From assembly GCA_903873395.1 (NCBI GenBank), contig CAIQOJ010000091.1:1-46670 (forward strand): a stretch of DNA of 46,670 nt, in the 5' to 3' direction. The position numbers and the translations under genes are program-made. Shown here piece by piece: positions 43,902 through 46,670 of this stretch (positions are counted from its first letter, which is position 1; the number at the start of each line of letters is the position of its first letter). Source of the DNA: an uncultured Acidimicrobiaceae bacterium (lineage in GTDB: Bacteria > Actinomycetota > Acidimicrobiia > Acidimicrobiales > RAAP-2). Below the pieces are notes generated by a model, which was given only the letters and a program-made list of their open reading frames with translations, was not told the origin of the DNA and ran no database searches.

Positions 43902-45959
43902 TTATCCGACCTCCTCAGCGCCGGGAAAGGCTTCGAGCAGCCGGGCTTCTGCCGAGTTGTCCACGTCGGCGTCCACCAGATCTTCATCCTCGAAGACGGC
44001 GAGATCCTCGACCACCTCGTCCTCGTCGTCCGGGACCTCGTCAAACGCCGGGGGTGCTTCGGCAGCTGCTCGTGCCGCCTGGGGGCCAGCAGAAAGATCT
44101 ACGGCGGGCGTGGGCTCTGGCCCATCGGCGGGCGTGGGGAGCACGTCGACTTCAGGAGCCGTTACTGGCGCAGGACCTCCGTCAACCACAAGGACGATCG
44201 GCACTGCCCGACCGAAGTGATCAGCCAGAGCAGCTTCGACTTCGGGCCTCATCTCCTCGCATCGATCACGGTGGATTTCGTTGGGTAAGCCGAACGAGAT
44301 CCGGCCCGATTCGGAGCCGACGAAGCGACCAGCTTGAAACAGGGCCTTGGCCTTGGGACGGAGACGGCTGATGACCTGATCACCCCAGGCCTGGACGAGT
44401 TCGTCCTGGGATGGCAGCGCTTCAGCCGGTCCTGCCGGCTCGGCCGTCACCACCTCAGGCTGGCCGCTAGGGACCGCCTCGACGACTTCGGGCACCACCT
44501 CGTTACCTGGGGGTGGTGGCGTGTGTGCCGGGGCGGCCGTCCCACGTCGGAGGGCGCCCAAGGTCGGACGCGAGCCACCCAGTCCAGCCCCCGGGTTCGG
44601 CACCGACGCTGGTTCAGGGGACGCCGAGGCCGGAGGTGGCGATGACAACGTCGGTGGTGCCGTGGGCGCTGATGGCGCTGGCTGGGCCTCTACTGGTTGC
44701 GCCGGGGCACCGCCAGGAGCGGAAGCCTTGGTCTGCAGGTTGTCGGCGAGTGCCCGGGCAGCGGCCGGTCCAGTAACTGACGGGCCGGTAGGTGCCGGGG
44801 TCGCGGAGGCAACGCCACTTCGGTCATCAGCTGGCATGCGGACCCCACCAGCCTCGAGGCGCTCGATACGGGCCAGAAGAGCGGCGGGCGAGTCGTCGGC
44901 TTCGGGGTGGACCAGGCGCACCAGGGTGACTTCGAGATTGACACGAGGATCAGGCGCATCCCGCATCGCCACCTGAGCACGGCCCAGTTCCTCCATGGCG
45001 CGCACCAAGGTGGCCAGACCGACCCGCCCACCTTGGCCGGCCAGTGCGGCACGCTCATTGCCCGAGACCGTCACCAGGTCAGGGGCGACCATGGCCAGAA
45101 ACTCTTGACGAAGGTGATCGACGAGATCGGCCGTCAGTTGCTGAGGGCTGAAGCCAGACCCCACCAGGCCAGCAACCGCCACCAGTGCCCGTGTCACGTC
45201 TTGCTCGGCCAGGGCCTCGACCACCTCGTCAAGCTGAGGCAGATCGTCATCCACCGAGTCGGATGCGGCCACCTGGTCGAGAATGGAGAGAGCGTCTCGG
45301 GCCGAGCCACGTCCTCTACGCACAGCCACCTCGAGGGCGTCGTCACCGACATCGAGGTGGGCGGCCTGGCGAACCTGGGTCAACAGGTCCGAGAGTGTGT
45401 CCGCCCCCAGCAGACGAAACTCGTAGTGCTGGGTCCGACTGCGAATGGTGGGGAGGACCTTCTGGGGGTCGGTAGTGGCCAGCACGAAGACCACATGAGC
45501 CGGCGGCTCCTCCAGCGTCTTCAGCAGCGCGTTCGACGCAGCCGTCGAAAGCATGTGGACCTCGTCGACGATGTAGACCTTCTGGCGACCGGGCGAGCCG
45601 AGGGCTGCTCGCGACACCAGATCACGCATTGCTTCGACCCCGTTGTTGGAGGCGGCATCGAGCTCGTGGACATCGAGCGACGTCCCCTTGGTGATCTCCA
45701 CGCAGGACGGACAGACTCCACAGGGCTCACCATCATGGAGGTCGGTGCAGTTGAGAGCCTTGGCCAGGATCCGGGCTGTCGAGGTCTTGCCCGTGCCACG
45801 CGGGCCCGAGAAGAGGTAGGCGTGAGCCACCCGACTGTCTCGGACGGCATTGCGCAACGCCAGCACAACATGGTCCTGTCCGAGCACCTCGGCGAACGTC
45901 GACGGCCGAAACCGCCGGTAGAGGGACTGATAGGGAACTTCCTCGGTCGTGTCGGCCAC
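43902..45959 (-). CDS. dnaX: DNA polymerase III subunits gamma and tau
   Basis: 685 aa clamp-loader ATPase. The GTG at 45959 gives VADTTEEVPYQSLYRRFRPS. Walker A GPRGTGKTS at 52-60, zinc cysteines at 71, 80, 83 and 86 (CGVCPSC), Walker B VDEVH at 131-135 and sensor 1 region FVLATTDPQKVLPTIRSRTQ. Residues about 380-550 are a Pro/Ala-rich linker, followed by a tau-like region and an acidic C-terminus. No A-rich slippery site was seen, so a separate gamma form by frameshifting is not predicted. TAGGCT ends 7 bases before the start. recR follows directly. Confidence 0.96.
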   Translation of the reverse strand: MADTTEEVPYQSLYRRFRPSTFAEVLGQDHVVLALRNAVRDSRVAHAYLFSGPRGTGKTSTARILAKALNCTDLHDGEPCGVCPSCVEITKGTSLDVHELDAASNNGVEAMRDLVSRAALGSPGRQKVYIVDEVHMLSTAASNALLKTLEEPPAHVVFVLATTDPQKVLPTIRSRTQHYEFRLLGADTLSDLLTQVRQAAHLDVGDDALEVAVRRGRGSARDALSILDQVAASDSVDDDLPQLDEVVEALAEQDVTRALVAVAGLVGSGFSPQQLTADLVDHLRQEFLAMVAPDLVTVSGNERAALAGQGGRVGLATLVRAMEELGRAQVAMRDAPDPRVNLEVTLVRLVHPEADDSPAALLARIERLEAGGVRMPADDRSGVASATPAPTGPSVTGPAAARALADNLQTKASAPGGAPAQPVEAQPAPSAPTAPPTLSSPPPASASPEPASVPNPGAGLGGSRPTLGALRRGTAAPAHTPPPPGNEVVPEVVEAVPSGQPEVVTAEPAGPAEALPSQDELVQAWGDQVISRLRPKAKALFQAGRFVGSESGRISFGLPNEIHRDRCEEMRPEVEAALADHFGRAVPIVLVVDGGPAPVTAPEVDVLPTPADGPEPTPAVDLSAGPQAARAAAEAPPAFDEVPDDEDEVVEDLAVFEDEDLVDADVDNSAEARLLEAFPGAEEVG

Positions 45960-45966
45960 GGCGGGG

Positions 45967-45972
45967 AGCCTA
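45967..45972 (-). promoter_or_regulatory. Predicted -10 box, leaderless dnaX mRNA
   Basis: TAGGCT on the minus strand ends 7 bases before the GTG at 45959; no Shine-Dalgarno is present. Confidence 0.5.
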
Positions 45973-46056
45973 CCGGGCAGCACTGACGCCGTTCGGGGCT
46001 CGATCGGAAAGCGCACGAACCCAGGCGACCCGAAGACGCGACACACCCCGTCGGTC

Positions 46057-46169
46057 GGTGCGACGGCCAGGTTGACTGCGGCACACGGCCGTACCTGCTG
46101 AGAGCTGCTGCCTTCCGACCCTGACTCGGTTCACAGGGAGACGTTGCGCAGGACCCAGCCGTCGCACCC
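46057..46169 (-). ncRNA. ffs: Signal recognition particle RNA (4.5S, small type)
   Basis: On the minus strand the conserved SRP core GTCAGGGTCGGAAGGCAGCA (GGAA tetraloop and symmetric loop) is present at about 46106-46126. Flanking arms GGTGCGACGGC and GCCGTCGCACC pair perfectly over 11 bp (46158-46168 with 46057-46067). A further 7-bp outer stem CCCCGTC/GACGGGG (46173-46179 with 46046-46052) extends it, so the precursor may run 46046-46179. It sits next to dnaX, a common location. Confidence 0.95.
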
Positions 46170-46186
46170 ACTGACGGGGCAACGTG

Positions 46187-46192
46187 ATCGTA
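46187..46192 (-). promoter_or_regulatory. Predicted -10 box for the SRP RNA
   Basis: TACGAT on the minus strand, 7 bases before 46179, the first base of the outer stem. No clear -35 was found. Confidence 0.5.
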
Positions 46193-46246
46193 CAGCCCCA
46201 CGACTCTCCCGGTACCCAGACGCGCGTGATGGTCGGCGGTCCGGAG

Positions 46247-46252
46247 TAGCCT
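46247..46252 (+). promoter_or_regulatory. Predicted -10 box for tRNA-Ser
   Basis: TAGCCT, 45 bases before the mature tRNA. It lies divergent from the SRP RNA promoter. Confidence 0.35.
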
Positions 46253-46297
46253 GTCGTGTCCGCCGAAGCCCAGGTTCGCCCTGGCCGACGTGGTCAC

Positions 46298-46385
46298 GGA
46301 GGCGTGCGAGAGCGGCCGAATCGGCACGATTGGAAATCGTGTGTGGGGAAACTCACCGTGGGTTCAAATCCCACCGCCTCCGCCA
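46298..46385 (+). tRNA. trnS: tRNA-Ser (GGA)
   Basis: Class II tRNA. The acceptor GGAGGCG pairs with CGCCTCC, the anticodon stem-loop is CACGA TTGGAAA TCGTG with anticodon GGA, there is a long variable arm, the T-arm is GTGGGTTCAAATCCCAC, and the discriminator is G. CCA is encoded (46383-46385), unlike the other four tRNAs here. Confidence 0.97.
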
Positions 46386-46578
46386 CGGGGTCCTGACGAA
46401 ATTCAGGGCCGCCAAGTGACGAAACCGGCCGAGAAAACTGCCCTCTCGGTCCAAGGGAAATCCGCGTGATGCATTGCGCGCTGGCGACGGAAAAAGGCCG
46501 CCCCTCTAGGGCTGAAACCGTCAAGGTTCGGAGGGGTGTGAACCGCTAGGGTCTCCCCAAAGCCACTAAGGGGGACAT

Positions 46579-46670
46579 GTGCCACGAGGTAAGCCGAACA
46601 TCCTGGTCATCTGGGGTGACGACATCGGAATCTCCAACCTCAGCTGCTACAGCGACGGCATCATGGGCTA
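46579..46670 (+). CDS. Sulfatase (N-terminus only, cut by window edge)
   Basis: 30 codons visible: a GTG start with AGGGGG a few bases upstream, then [20 protein letters not shown]. The [11 protein letters not shown] block is the N-terminal metal-binding strand of arylsulfatases/alkaline-phosphatase-type hydrolases (the two Asp bind Ca). The formylglycine motif CxPxR lies beyond the window. The preceding 193 bp after tRNA-Ser hold only a weak 5-bp hairpin (46392-46407) and presumably the promoter. Confidence 0.85.
   Translation, partial: MPRGKPNILVIWGDDIGISNLSCYSDGIMG

Noticed and set aside
43902-45959. Programmed frameshift in dnaX to make gamma
   Set aside because: I found no A-rich slippery heptamer or following stem in the C-terminal part.
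44907-45986. A 359-codon open frame on the plus strand opposite dnaX
   Set aside because: Antisense shadow; dnaX has Walker motifs and zinc cysteines in the right places.

Overview
The window is a high-GC bacterial chromosome segment that looks actinobacterial. The signs are a DUF3097 gene, an MptB-like polyprenol-phosphate-mannose mannosyltransferase, an epsilon-like carboxylase subunit behind pccB, and many leaderless genes with a TANNNT -10 box. The mix of housekeeping and acyl-CoA genes without mycolate or sporulation genes suggests the class Acidimicrobiia or a relative. That placement is an inference, not a demonstration. No phage, insertion sequence, CRISPR array or other mobile element was seen.

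Layout. Positions 1-9525 (minus strand) hold the classic transcription/translation superoperon in the order tRNA-Thr, tRNA-Met, rpmG, tRNA-Trp, secE, nusG, rplK, rplA, rplJ, rplL, rpoB, rpoC (cut by the window edge). There is a probable L10 leader before rplJ and a separate promoter before rpoB. Positions 9.6-16.9 kb are mixed: a GNAT acetyltransferase, mptB-like glycosyltransferase, tRNA-Tyr, yajQ, a gtrA/COG4280/small-membrane-protein operon, a GH1 glycosidase and tesB. Positions 17.1-25.6 kb carry citrate synthase, an unknown anchored protein, rmuC, an ndh-phoU overlapping pair, and asd-lysC. In lysC an internal Shine-Dalgarno and ATG should yield a separate beta subunit. Positions 25.7-29.4 kb hold two tandem cyclophilins, an S51-type peptidase and an esterase with a Lys/Ala-rich tail.

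Positions 29.5-41.4 kb are a dispersed acyl-CoA region: 3-hydroxybutyryl-CoA dehydrogenase, ethylmalonyl-CoA mutase (ecm), acyl-CoA carboxylase beta with an epsilon-like subunit, methylmalonyl/ethylmalonyl-CoA epimerase, crotonyl-CoA carboxylase/reductase (ccr) and acetyl-CoA acetyltransferase. Together these cover acetyl-CoA to methylsuccinyl-CoA plus propionyl-CoA carboxylation, the first half of the ethylmalonyl-CoA pathway. The later enzymes (methylsuccinyl-CoA dehydrogenase, mesaconyl-CoA hydratase, the lyases) are not in the window. Interspersed are DUF3097, an ABM-domain protein, a haloalkane dehalogenase-like protein and a GIY-YIG protein. Positions 41.4-46.7 kb hold a sulfotransferase, a SixA-like phosphatase, dnaX-recR, the SRP RNA, tRNA-Ser and the start of a sulfatase.

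The strongest unexplained signals are non-coding: (i) a TANNNT hexamer 6-9 bases before about a dozen start codons that lack a Shine-Dalgarno; (ii) a perfect 16-bp palindrome centred at -41.5 from the predicted ccr start; (iii) short tandem repeats of unrelated sequence in several spacers between convergent genes. I did not find a convincing new defence or mobile system.
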